Source: Actinomycetes bacterium (GTDB lineage: Bacteria; Actinomycetota; Actinomycetes; Actinomycetales; Cellulomonadaceae). Taken from it: DNA of 47,060 nucleotides. A program made the position numbers and the translations under genes. The notes beneath the pieces were generated by a model, which searched no databases, was not told the origin of the DNA, and saw nothing but the letters and a program-made list of their open reading frames with translations. Positions 24,596 through 32,240 of this stretch are shown one piece after another (position 1 is the first letter of the stretch; every line of letters starts with the position of its first letter). The DNA lies in contig JAEZBT010000024.1 of assembly GCA_023426865.1 (NCBI GenBank), positions 1 through 47,060 on the forward strand, written 5' to 3'.

Positions 24596-25372
24596 ATGGG
24601 CGACGTCCCCGCGCACGAACAGAACATAGCCACCTGCGTAGCCACAGCGGCCAGACACTACGGTGCCGATGGCGAGCGCGTGCTGGCGCATGTGCGGCTT
24701 CGGGACGGCAAGAGTGGCGAGATCCGCGTTCTCCCAAACGGCGACTTCGAGGTCGGCCTGGCGCGGATCCCCGGGAAAGAGATCCCTGCCTTGGAGAAGA
24801 ACCACGGCATCACGGCCAAGGCCCTGGCTGACGACGACTGCCTCAACGTGACCATCGCCACCTACCTCTACCAGAGGGATGCGCTGGCCGCAGTGTCCAG
24901 GACGGGCGGTGAGGCCGGCGCCGGCAAGCCAGCTAACGCCGCGCTGGGCCGAATCTTCGACCAGATGGGCAGCGTGCCAGCTCGCTCCAGCATGCCCGGG
25001 GACGCGTGCGAGGTCAGCGCGGCCGCCAGATACAGCCTGCCGCTGCCGCTGTTTCAGGCTGTGCTGAAGACCGAAGGCGGCTGGGATGGCCTGAAGAAGC
25101 CCAACACCAACGGATCCTTCGACCTGGGCCGTGCGCAGATCAACACCATCCACCTCCCGGAGCTCAAGCGTTACGGCATCACCGAGCACGCCCTGATCCA
25201 TGACCCGTGCACGAACCTGCACGTGGCGGCCTACCGGCTGCGGTTCGAGATCAACCGGGCGGGTGAGCTCTGGCGAGGGGTGGGTAACTACCACTCGCGG
25301 ACGCCGCACCTCAATAGCGCTTACCAGAAGCGCGTGAAGCGGCACCTCGATCGCATCACCGCGTCTCGCTGA
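24596..25372 (+). CDS. Two-domain lytic transglycosylase-like protein (PilT of IncI type)
   Basis: 258 aa from ATG 24596. The frame is open to a stop at 24506, but the promoter lies inside that extension. Two successive lysozyme-like domains are visible. Domain 2 (about residues 135-245) has the catalytic Glu in LKTEGGW, then NTNGSFDLGRAQIN and NYHSRTPHL, so it should be active. Domain 1 (about residues 8-110) follows the same plan (NIATCVATAARHYG, VLPNGDFEVGLARI, NHGITAKALADDDCLNV), but the Glu position reads VRLRDGKSG without Glu, so it looks catalytically dead. In IncI plasmids a single-domain transglycosylase opens peptidoglycan for the pilus. No signal peptide is visible from ATG 24596 or from the TTG at 24530, which is odd for a periplasmic enzyme. 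Confidence 0.75.
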   Translation: MGDVPAHEQNIATCVATAARHYGADGERVLAHVRLRDGKSGEIRVLPNGDFEVGLARIPGKEIPALEKNHGITAKALADDDCLNVTIATYLYQRDALAAVSRTGGEAGAGKPANAALGRIFDQMGSVPARSSMPGDACEVSAAARYSLPLPLFQAVLKTEGGWDGLKKPNTNGSFDLGRAQINTIHLPELKRYGITEHALIHDPCTNLHVAAYRLRFEINRAGELWRGVGNYHSRTPHLNSAYQKRVKRHLDRITASR

Positions 25373-25398
25373 CGGACGCCTGCAGAAGGAACAAACGC

Positions 25399-26541
25399 AT
25401 GATCGCCGGCATCGACAACCTCGAGGCGCTACCCGCCACCGACTGGCCGAAGGTGAGGGACATCAGCATCCCGCTACGCAGGGGCGCCTCTGGCAAGCTG
25501 GAGGCCGACCTCCAGGGAGCTGTCTGCTTCGCCAGCAGGCCCCACGCCTACCGCCTGTGCGACACCGCGGATGCGACGCTGCTGGACCGTGCCGTTCAGA
25601 TCGTCAGCGCAGCCCAGCCCAGCCTGGACCGCAAAGAGCGAAGGTTCCGCCTCACCTGCGGGCACCTGAGCTTCCGGGCCCAGATCGGCGACAACGCCGA
25701 TGGCATGGACCTGCAGCTGCGTGTGCTGCCGGAGGAGACGCCCTCGCTGGGCCAGCTGCACCTGCCGGCCGCCTGGCGAGCGGTCATGCTCGACGAGGGC
25801 CTGATCAACGGGGGCCTGGTTCTGCTCACCGCGCCAAGCGGGCAAGGCAAGACCACGACCGCCTCTGCCATGGTCCGCACTCGACTGGAGTATTTCGGTG
25901 GCCAGGCCAACACGATCGAGGATCCCATCGAGCTGCCCCTGCAGCGGGTCTGGGGCACGGGCGGCATCTGCTACCAGCGACCGGTCAACACCCTACTGGA
26001 TGCCGAGCACCCGGGTGACGGCTATCACCGGGCCATGGTGGAAGCGCTGCGCCAGTTCCCCGCGATTGCCGGCGGCAACACCATCCTGATGGTTGGGGAG
26101 ATCCGCGACGCCCGCACTGCCGCCGAGACCCTCAAGGCCGCCTGCAACGGCCACCTGGTCATCGCCACCATGCACGCGAAGTCAGCCGAGACGGCGGTGC
26201 GCAGGATCATGACGCTGGCCACCGACACGGACGACGGCATGCGCTCTGCCAATGTCCGGGAGATGCTCTCGGAGTCCCTGCGCTGCGTCTTCAATCAGCG
26301 ACTGAAATGGGCGCTGGACCAGGAGGGGTGGAGCGCCGGTCGGATTGACGGCGACCTGCTCTGGTCGGATGGCTACGACTCGGAGGTTGCCGCGGCGATC
26401 CGGGCCGGCGGAGTTGAATCCCTCCTTCGCATCACCCGCGCCCAGACCACGGCGGCACGGGCAACGGAAGACAGTGCTGACGAGGGTGGAGCCACCGGTG
26501 CCTTGAGGGACGCCGCCCGGGCGGCCGCGGACCAGAAGTAA
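25399..26541 (+). CDS. PilT-like ATPase
   Basis: 380 aa from ATG 25399, with AGAAGGA 9 bases upstream. Motor motifs: Walker A APSGQGKTTT (the first Gly of the motif is Ala), Asp box NTIEDPIELPLQ, Walker B TILMVGEIRDARTA and His box ATMHAKS. The N-terminal half is a divergent PAS-like region. An Ala-rich tail closes the protein. It follows the transglycosylase by 26 bp and precedes rdgC by 18 bp, so it is in the same operon. Together with the paralogue at 12185 it gives two retraction-type motors beside one extension motor (PilQ). Conjugative thin pili of the IncI group are said to be retracted for mating-pair contact, so this fits. Confidence 0.82.
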   Translation: MIAGIDNLEALPATDWPKVRDISIPLRRGASGKLEADLQGAVCFASRPHAYRLCDTADATLLDRAVQIVSAAQPSLDRKERRFRLTCGHLSFRAQIGDNADGMDLQLRVLPEETPSLGQLHLPAAWRAVMLDEGLINGGLVLLTAPSGQGKTTTASAMVRTRLEYFGGQANTIEDPIELPLQRVWGTGGICYQRPVNTLLDAEHPGDGYHRAMVEALRQFPAIAGGNTILMVGEIRDARTAAETLKAACNGHLVIATMHAKSAETAVRRIMTLATDTDDGMRSANVREMLSESLRCVFNQRLKWALDQEGWSAGRIDGDLLWSDGYDSEVAAAIRAGGVESLLRITRAQTTAARATEDSADEGGATGALRDAARAAADQK

Positions 26542-26559
26542 GGCACGCGCGACCGAAGC

Positions 26560-27855
26560 ATGTGGATCAACAACCTCACGGCCTACCACCTCGACTTTGC
26601 CCGCCCCGACGAATGGGCTGAGCAATTCTCGGAGTACCTGGTTAAGACGCCCGAACTAGGCGCGCGGCGCGCGATCGGCTTTGCACGGGACGCTCAGGGC
26701 AATCTCGTGGACCACGTGGCTCCCCACTACGCGTTCCAGGCGGCGCAGGCAGAGCGCCACTTGCCGCGGGATGCGGTCGAGCGAGAGGTCCGCCTGCGAA
26801 ACCTGGCACCAGACCCGGCGGACGCCAAGGCTTACAAGAAGGCGTGGGCAGACGTGGAGCAGGAGCTCCTGGCATCTGCTCCGGTTCGGGAGAAGGCGAT
26901 CCCGGCAATCTTCGACGAGGAGGCTAAACGCCTCTACGTATTCGGCAGCTCCTCGAGCGCCGAGCAAATCGTTCTGCCCGCAATGCGGTTGGCCCTGGGT
27001 AGCACGCAGGCGCGGCCGATCCGGCCCGCGGATGGCGTCGGCAAGCTGCTGAATCGCTGGCTCGAGCAGGGCGCGCTCCCGCAGCCTTTCGCGCTGGGGC
27101 GGCATGTTGAGCTGCGCGAGGAGGGCAAGGACGGCGGCAAGGCGACCTTCCACGGGCGCGACATTGGCAGCCCCGAGGTTCAGCGCCACCTGGAGAACGG
27201 CGATTACGTCACCCTGCTGGAGCTCAGCTGGCGTGGCCAGCTGACCTTCCGGCTCACCATGAAGGGCGAGGTCCGGTCCATCGCCCCTCCCGAGTGCCAG
27301 ATGAAGGCGCAGTACGCGTTCGCCATCTGGCCAGAGATCATGGACAGGCTGCCGCACTTCTTTGACGAGGTGATGGCACTGTTGGGTGGGGTCCGCTCGG
27401 ACGCGATTGTGGCTGTAGAACGGAAGCGCCGCGGCGAGCAAGCCGGCGACGCCGTAACTGATGGCGCCGATGTGGGGCATACGCAACCGGAGGTGGACAG
27501 CGCGGCGCCGGCCGGGGTACGTGTGGCCGTCGTGTTGGAAGGCGACCGTGAGCAAGCTCTCACTGTCCGGGATGGACTGGACGCGCTGGCCACGGAAAAG
27601 GCTTTGGCGGAGATCGTGATCCCGGACATCGGGAACGACCTCATGCGCATGGCATACCACTGGGCCAGGACGCGTGGTATCCGAGTACGACTGATCAGAA
27701 AGGGCGATCGCACGCCAGAGGCACGCGCTGACCAGGTGTTCGGCTGCAAACCCCATGGACTGGTGGCCTTCGGGCAATCGCCGGAAGCCGACCTCTACAT
27801 GGAGCGCGCTAAGGCCAACCGCGTCCGCGTGCGCCGCCTGGACCTCCTCCGCTAA
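26560..27855 (+). CDS. RdgC-like protein fused to a SLOG (YspA/DUF2493-like) domain
   Basis: 431 aa. The N-terminal ~290 residues match RdgC: MWINNLTAYHLDF, IFDEEAKRLYVFGSSS, LNRWLEQGALPQPFALGRHV, LENGDYVTLLELSWRGQLTF and a helical end (DRLPHFFDEVMALLGG). RdgC is a ring-shaped double-strand-DNA-binding protein that restrains RecA. After a linker (about 291-320) comes a Rossmann-like domain: GVRVAVVLEGDREQAL, AEIVIPDIGNDLMRMAYHWA, RGIRVRLIRKGDRTPEARAD and GLVAFGQSPEADLYMERAKA. The arrangement follows DUF2493/YspA-type SLOG proteins (ligand loop, wA-RG-, -aFg-). The usual GG-RG-D motif is altered to PDIGND, so nucleotide binding is uncertain. The fusion is unusual. The gene ends at the promoter of the next transglycosylase. 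Confidence 0.75.
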   Translation: MWINNLTAYHLDFARPDEWAEQFSEYLVKTPELGARRAIGFARDAQGNLVDHVAPHYAFQAAQAERHLPRDAVEREVRLRNLAPDPADAKAYKKAWADVEQELLASAPVREKAIPAIFDEEAKRLYVFGSSSSAEQIVLPAMRLALGSTQARPIRPADGVGKLLNRWLEQGALPQPFALGRHVELREEGKDGGKATFHGRDIGSPEVQRHLENGDYVTLLELSWRGQLTFRLTMKGEVRSIAPPECQMKAQYAFAIWPEIMDRLPHFFDEVMALLGGVRSDAIVAVERKRRGEQAGDAVTDGADVGHTQPEVDSAAPAGVRVAVVLEGDREQALTVRDGLDALATEKALAEIVIPDIGNDLMRMAYHWARTRGIRVRLIRKGDRTPEARADQVFGCKPHGLVAFGQSPEADLYMERAKANRVRVRRLDLLR

Positions 27856-27912
27856 CCGCGGGTGACAAAGTGCCGGTTAACGACGCTCCGGACGCCGGCG
27901 CCGGGTGAGAAT
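27853..27912 (+). promoter_or_regulatory. AACC-N17-GGTT family promoter
   Basis: TAACC at 27853 (overlapping the rdgC-fusion stop codon), exact GGTT at 27875, GAGAAT -10 at 27907 (24 + 30). The predicted start, 27919, is the first base of a leader hairpin. Confidence 0.75.
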
Positions 27913-27918
27913 GCACCT

Positions 27919-27990
27919 GCGCCACCACTCTCTCCGGTGGCGCCATCCCCCTGGGCCCGGGGCATCGAAAGGTGCTCCGGGCCATTTTTC
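27919..27990 (+). promoter_or_regulatory. Structured leader with attenuator-like hairpin
   Basis: Two stems in the leader of the transglycosylase gene. GCGCCACC (27919-27926) pairs perfectly with GGTGGCGC (27936-27943). Then GGCCCGGGGCA (27954-27964) pairs with TGCTCCGGGCC (27973-27983) and is followed by ATTTTTC, which resembles an intrinsic terminator placed before the ribosome-binding site. Confidence 0.6.
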
Positions 27991-28002
27991 TTGGAGAACG
28001 CT

Positions 28003-28500
28003 ATGCCCCGATTCCTTCAGGTTTGCGCCATCGCTGTGCTCGCGCTGAGCGCGTCACCGGCTGTGCTGGCGCGAGCCAAGGTCGACACGCCGGAGCGGGT
28101 GGAGTGCGTCCAGCGCGCCGCGGCGGCGTTCCGCGTCCCGGACTACGCGATCCTGGCGCTGATGGACGTCGAAGGTGGCGACGTGGGCACCGTGAGCCCC
28201 AACAAGAACGGCACGCGAGATCTCGGAGTTATGCAGGTCAATACGAGCTGGCTGCCGCATCTGGCCAAATTCGGCCTGACCGAGCAGCAGATCACGCACA
28301 ACTTCTGCGCCAACGTGTTCGCGGGATCCTATATCCTCGCCCGCGCTCTTGCGGACCACGGAGCGCTCCCAAGGGCGCTTGCCTACTATCACTCGCCAAC
28401 CCCGGTACATCAGCATCGATACCTGGGACTGGTCCAGAAGGCGCTTCTGCGCCGCGCCGCTCAGGTGCGCACTGGCCAGTCCGTTCGAGCTGACGGGTAG
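28003..28500 (+). CDS. Lytic transglycosylase (VirB1-like)
   Basis: 165 aa from ATG 28003, with TTGGAGAA 7 bases upstream. Signal peptide (RFLQVCAIAVLALSASPAVLA) then one lysozyme-like domain: ERVECVQRAAAAFRVPDYAI, catalytic Glu in LMDVEGGDVG, NKNGTRDLGVMQVNTSWL and LAYYHSPTPVHQHRY. It cleaves glycan strands to let the transfer apparatus or pilus cross the wall. It shares the domain plan with domain 2 of the protein at 24596. The gene begins a run of co-oriented genes continuing to the helicase. Confidence 0.9.
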   Translation: MPRFLQVCAIAVLALSASPAVLARAKVDTPERVECVQRAAAAFRVPDYAILALMDVEGGDVGTVSPNKNGTRDLGVMQVNTSWLPHLAKFGLTEQQITHNFCANVFAGSYILARALADHGALPRALAYYHSPTPVHQHRYLGLVQKALLRRAAQVRTGQSVRADG

Positions 28501-28520
28501 GGCACTCACGGAGAACAGCC

Positions 28521-29258
28521 ATGCACCAGTTCAGCCAGATCCAGCACCTCCTCGAGCAGCTGCGTCTGCGCCTCGAGCCTTACCAGGTGGTCGGCGTCCG
28601 GACGGATTACACGGTGAGCAGCAGCACTGGGAACAGCCTGCGCTGCCTGGTGCCAGAGAAGCACGGCATGGCCGTCCGGTACGCCGTGCTCTCGCCGCGC
28701 GAGGGCACTCGTCGGCACGGTCTCGGGGCGCTCGAGAAGTACCTTGGGGTCAAGGATCCGGTCGAGGGGAACACGATTCTCGACCTGGCCCATGAGCTGT
28801 CCGAAATCAACGACCTCGGTTCCTGGCCCTTGGCCAGCGACGAGCGGTCGGAGATTGTGGCCACGTCGACCGGAGTTGGGGGCAGGGGGTATCGCCGCCT
28901 ACCTGGTGTCGAGCAGGCCTTCCGCAACATGGCAGATGCCATGCCGTCGATCAGTGAGATCGTGCTGACCGTCAACACTGGCAGCAGGAAGCAGACGTTA
29001 AAGAGCACCAAGACCTGGGCGTCTTTCCGGGACCGTTCCGGTGATGAGCTGTGCGCCCTGACCCTTGGCCAGCTTGCGCTTTCCCTCAAGAAGTGGTTTG
29101 CGGAAGGCGATGCCGATCGTCCGATTGCCGACCGTCACCTCGGCCGCTGGGCCAACCAGCTCAACACCGACCAGAGTCGGTTCATCGAAGCGGCAATGGA
29201 ACTGATCAAGCTCGACAGCATCCTGGGCGTGACCCGCATCCAGTTCGACGGAGTCTGA
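28521..29258 (+). CDS. Hypothetical protein
   Basis: 245 aa from ATG 28521, 20 bp after the transglycosylase, ribosome-binding site GGAGAA. No signal peptide or membrane helix. N-terminal helices (FSQIQHLLEQLRLRLEP), a mixed middle and a helical C-terminus (LSLKKWFAEGDADRPI, QSRFIEAAMELIKL). No family recognised. Close spacing to its neighbours places it in the 28003-31857 operon. Confidence 0.6.
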   Translation: MHQFSQIQHLLEQLRLRLEPYQVVGVRTDYTVSSSTGNSLRCLVPEKHGMAVRYAVLSPREGTRRHGLGALEKYLGVKDPVEGNTILDLAHELSEINDLGSWPLASDERSEIVATSTGVGGRGYRRLPGVEQAFRNMADAMPSISEIVLTVNTGSRKQTLKSTKTWASFRDRSGDELCALTLGQLALSLKKWFAEGDADRPIADRHLGRWANQLNTDQSRFIEAAMELIKLDSILGVTRIQFDGV

Positions 29259-29260
29259 GC

Positions 29261-29398
29261 ATGGGACCGATCCTGATCAACGATGTGCCGACCCGCCGCG
29301 AGCGCAAGCGCCGCCAGGCTGCCTCCCGCGTGCGCTTGGCACTCGCCACCCTGGTGGCGGTGATCGCTGCGGCCATGTGGGTTGTACCAGGCCTGTGA
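29261..29398 (+). CDS. Small single-span membrane peptide
   Basis: 45 aa from ATG 29261, two bases after the previous stop. A basic N-terminus (TRRERKRRQAASR) precedes one hydrophobic helix (LALATLVAVIAAAMWVV). The stop overlaps the next GTG (GTGA), so it is embedded in the operon and probably real. Function unknown. Confidence 0.5.
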   Translation: MGPILINDVPTRRERKRRQAASRVRLALATLVAVIAAAMWVVPGL

Positions 29399-29967
29399 GC
29401 CGCCGCGCCGAGTGGGCGAAGCACCTTGGAATCGAGCCGGCGACGACACCGAAGCGGCGGCCGGCGCGGGGTGGGCTGCGGAGGTTCGCGTCATTGGCGC
29501 AGTCCCGGGTGGAGTCGGAGCGCCAGCGCCACGAGCGCTTTCGTGTTGAGGCTTCGCACGCCCTGGAGCCTGACCCGTCCATCCCGGACACGCAGGTTTA
29601 TGAGATCCACGCCAGGCCGAAACCTCGCCAGAGCCAGCGGGACCAGTGGGATTCGCGGCCAGAAGTGGAGCGCTATCGGGTCTTTGCCGATCTGCTCCGG
29701 CTCGCCGGCGCGCAGCTGCCGAAGGCGTACGAGGTCCACTTCGTGCTGCCCATGCCTGAGGGGTGGCCGGAGGAGCTCAAGACCGCCATGGACGGAATGC
29801 CCCACCTGCAGCGGCCGGACACAAGTAACTTAGTGAAGGCCGTCGAGGATGCTCTAGTGGAGAAGGATGAGGTGCTCTTTGGCGCCGGCGCGACCAAGCG
29901 CTGGGGCCGACGCCCACTCATCGTCATCCGCAAGGTCAACCCCCGAGAAGTGCTTCGACCCCTATGA
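29395..29967 (+). CDS. rusA: RusA-family Holliday-junction endonuclease
   Basis: 190 aa from GTG 29395. After a basic N-terminal extension, the RusA domain occupies about residues 85-190: VHFVLPMPEGWPEELK, then GMPHLQRPDTSNLVKAVEDA, where the Asp residues are the RusA metal ligands, and VEKDEVLFGAGATKRWG. RusA proteins cut Holliday junctions as dimers; RusA itself came from a prophage. The N-terminal ~80 residues are an extension not typical of the 120-aa E. coli protein. Likely role: resolving plasmid recombination or replication intermediates. Confidence 0.85.
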   Translation: MSRRAEWAKHLGIEPATTPKRRPARGGLRRFASLAQSRVESERQRHERFRVEASHALEPDPSIPDTQVYEIHARPKPRQSQRDQWDSRPEVERYRVFADLLRLAGAQLPKAYEVHFVLPMPEGWPEELKTAMDGMPHLQRPDTSNLVKAVEDALVEKDEVLFGAGATKRWGRRPLIVIRKVNPREVLRPL

Positions 29968-30066
29968 GCTGCACCCGGTCATCGTCCCGAGCGGTCAGCC
30001 GCGCCGCCCGCTGCATGCGATTCGCTTCGCTTGTGGGCCAGTGCGGGCCCAGCCAGGGGCACTGAT

Positions 30067-31857
30067 ATGGAGATTAAGCCCAGCGACGAACAGCTCGCCG
30101 CGATCGCATGCTACGAGACAGGCGAGAACCTGGCGATCGAGGCCTTGGCCGGCTCAGGGAAGACGACCACACTGCGCATGCTGGTGGAACGCGGATCCCC
30201 GCGCGGTGGGAAGATCCTTTACACGAGCTTCGCCAACAAAGTTATCGCTGACGCGAAGGGCAAGTTCCCCAAGAGCGTGCGGGTGTCGACCATCCACGCC
30301 CTCGCGTGGCCGGTCGGCGTCAAGTATCAGCAGCAGGGCCGCTTGCGAGGGCGCATCACCCCCAACGACCTTCTCACAAGACTCGGGTGGTCCGATCTGG
30401 ACTTTGGCCACGGCATCGACGCGTGCACCGGTGCTCACTGCGTGATTCAAACCTTGGCCAACTTCTGCCAGGGGGCCGACAGGACCATCACTGCAAAGCA
30501 CGCCATGGGAAGCGCGCTGCGGGCGTGTCGCGGCGACAAGAGCTCGAGTCGGGAAGCTGCCCAGGTGATTACCAAGAAGGCTGCCGACGTGTGGGCTTCG
30601 ATGATGCTGCCCACATCGTCGATGCCTGTAACTCATGACGTCTATCTGAAGGAGTGGGCGCTGGCTGAGCCGCGTCTGCCGTACACGACGATCATGACGG
30701 ACGAATGCCAGGATTCCTCGGCCCTATTCGTTGAGGTGCTCCGCAATCAGAAGCATGCCCAGCTCGTGATCGTTGGTGATGCCCGCCAGAGCATCTACTC
30801 GTGGCGCGGCTCGGTCAACTCCATGGATAGCTTTCAGATCGCTCATCGGGTACAGCTGACACAAAGCTTCCGCTTCGGCCCAGAGATCGCGGAGGTTGCC
30901 AATGCGATCCTGCACGACCAGTGCGGCGCCGACCTACCGCTGAGGGGTGATCCGAATCAGCCCGGCTTCGTCTCGGTCTGCGATACCCCGCACTGCTACC
31001 TGGCCCGAACCAATGCGAGCTTGATCGGGCAGCTTTTTGAGGTGCAGCGTGACGCCCCGGGCTACAAGGTCGGCGTGGTCGGCGGCGTCGACGAGATGGT
31101 CAAGCTGGTCGACGCCGCCGAGCAGCTGCAGGCCGGCATTCCAACTGCCCATCCGGAGCTGGCTGAGTTTGCGCATTGGCAGGCTGTCCGTGAGGCGATC
31201 GCGCATGACGGCTACGCCCATCTGCGCATGCTGGTGCGCGTAGTTGATGAGTTCGGGAGCCGGCAGCTGCGGGAGAGCTTGGAGCGGATCCGCGGGAACG
31301 AGGCCGAGCCGGAAACCTGCGATGTAATGCTGTCCACCGCCCACAAGGCCAAGGGCTCGGAGTTCGAGACCGTCAAGCTGCTGGACGACTTCAAAGTGAA
31401 AGGGCCCGAGGCCAATCCCGGCCTGTTCGGATGGGCGCCGGAGGAGGGCAACCTACTTTACGTCGCCGTGACCAGGGCGCGGGTCCATCTGGACATCAGC
31501 GATTGCCAGGCCGTTCTGGCCAGCCTTCCTGTAGGCTGGATGCCCAGCTTTCCAGTGCCAGAGTCGGTGGTTGACGACTACGACATGGCGTCCATCGCGC
31601 TGGGCGAGGAGCCGTCGCCGCCGGCGTGGCGCCGCCCCCGCCTCGAGGCCGGCGTGTGGGACCACCCGATCATCGCCGATGCGACGCTAGAGATCAGCGA
31701 AGAAGCGGAGGGGTACCTGGTCCGAGTGGTCGCTGCGGGCGGCGTCCTGTTCGAGACCTGGGGCGACCTCAGTGACGTGGGTGCAGAGATTGGAGGCCGC
31801 GTTGACGTGACCGTGGGCAACGCTCGTCTGCATGTGCCTCGCGCCGCCCTGACGTAA
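30067..31857 (+). CDS. UvrD/Rep-family superfamily 1 helicase
   Basis: 596 aa from ATG 30067 (GTG 30031 would add 12 residues). Motif I EALAGSGKTTT (Lys32), motif Ia YTSFANKVIADAK, motif II ITMTDECQDSS, motif III VIVGDARQSIYSWRG, motif IV QSFRFGPEIAEVAN, motif V STAHKAKGSEFETV and motif VI LLYVAVTRARVHLD are all present. A family member should unwind or translocate 3'-5' on single-stranded DNA. The insert domains are short. It ends the operon. The stop codon overlaps the next promoter operator. Confidence 0.9.
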   Translation: MEIKPSDEQLAAIACYETGENLAIEALAGSGKTTTLRMLVERGSPRGGKILYTSFANKVIADAKGKFPKSVRVSTIHALAWPVGVKYQQQGRLRGRITPNDLLTRLGWSDLDFGHGIDACTGAHCVIQTLANFCQGADRTITAKHAMGSALRACRGDKSSSREAAQVITKKAADVWASMMLPTSSMPVTHDVYLKEWALAEPRLPYTTIMTDECQDSSALFVEVLRNQKHAQLVIVGDARQSIYSWRGSVNSMDSFQIAHRVQLTQSFRFGPEIAEVANAILHDQCGADLPLRGDPNQPGFVSVCDTPHCYLARTNASLIGQLFEVQRDAPGYKVGVVGGVDEMVKLVDAAEQLQAGIPTAHPELAEFAHWQAVREAIAHDGYAHLRMLVRVVDEFGSRQLRESLERIRGNEAEPETCDVMLSTAHKAKGSEFETVKLLDDFKVKGPEANPGLFGWAPEEGNLLYVAVTRARVHLDISDCQAVLASLPVGWMPSFPVPESVVDDYDMASIALGEEPSPPAWRRPRLEAGVWDHPIIADATLEISEEAEGYLVRVVAAGGVLFETWGDLSDVGAEIGGRVDVTVGNARLHVPRAALT

Positions 31858-31914
31858 CCGCGGACGCATGAGTGGGGGTTGGGTGAGGACATTTCCGCGG
31901 CGCCTCATTAACCT
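31855..31914 (+). promoter_or_regulatory. AACC-N17-GGTT family promoter
   Basis: TAACC at 31855, inside the helicase stop codon, exact GGTT at 31877, TAACCT -10 at 31909 (24 + 30). The predicted start near 31921 gives a leader of about 320 nt to the gene at 32241. Confidence 0.72.
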
Positions 31915-32045
31915 GCTCACCGTCAGCTGGCACGCCCACCCGTCAATCGAGGTATGCCAGGGTTCGCGGTTACCCCCTTTCCGCAACCTTCCGAACGGTG
32001 TCCCCTCACCGCCCCCGGATGACAGAGCCCCGCCGTGAGGCGCGG

Positions 32046-32178
32046 CTCGCTCAAGGCCTTGCAGAGCGAGACTTTGAGCGAGCTGCGTCGGTCCAGCTTT
32101 GGACCGCGCTGCAACGTGCTTCGCCAGTCGTCTGGCAAAGGGCCGGCTTACCGGCACACACCTGGGTCACTCTGACCC
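32046..32178 (+). promoter_or_regulatory. Chain of five short hairpins in a long untranslated leader
   Basis: In the 383-bp gene-free stretch 31858-32240: CTCGCTC/GAGCGAG (32046-32070) with a further direct GAGCGAG at 32076; GGTCCA/TGGACC (32090-32105); GCCAG/CTGGC (32123-32136); GCCGG/CCGGC (32142-32155); GGGTCA/TGACCC (32164-32178). Loops are 3-4 nt except the first. Fits a structured RNA leader or a DNA element such as an oriT; neither is proved. An open frame from 31998 in phase with the downstream gene is probably chance. Confidence 0.55.
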
Positions 32179-32182
32179 ATCA

Positions 32183-32222
32183 CCCCGCGGGGCACATCCC
32201 CGCATGGGGATGCTGCGTCCGC
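32183..32222 (+). promoter_or_regulatory. Two-stem leader RNA element, copy A
   Basis: CACCCCGCGGGG followed by outer stem GCGGGGCA (32187-32194) / TGC-GT-CCGC (32214-32222) and inner hairpin CATCCCC (32195-32201) / GGGGATG (32206-32212). It ends 18 bp before the ATG, with AAGGAG in between. Confidence 0.65.
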
Positions 32223-32240
32223 ACCTCAAGGAGCAGCAAC

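Noticed and set aside
25399..26541. VirB11-type ATPase of a type IV secretion system
   Set aside because: Asp and His boxes and neighbours fit PilT of pilus systems better; no other VirB-type channel genes are adjacent.
31998..32240. N-terminal extension of the 32241 gene
   Set aside because: Would translate the chain of hairpins and leader element A; the ATG at 32241 has a good ribosome-binding site.
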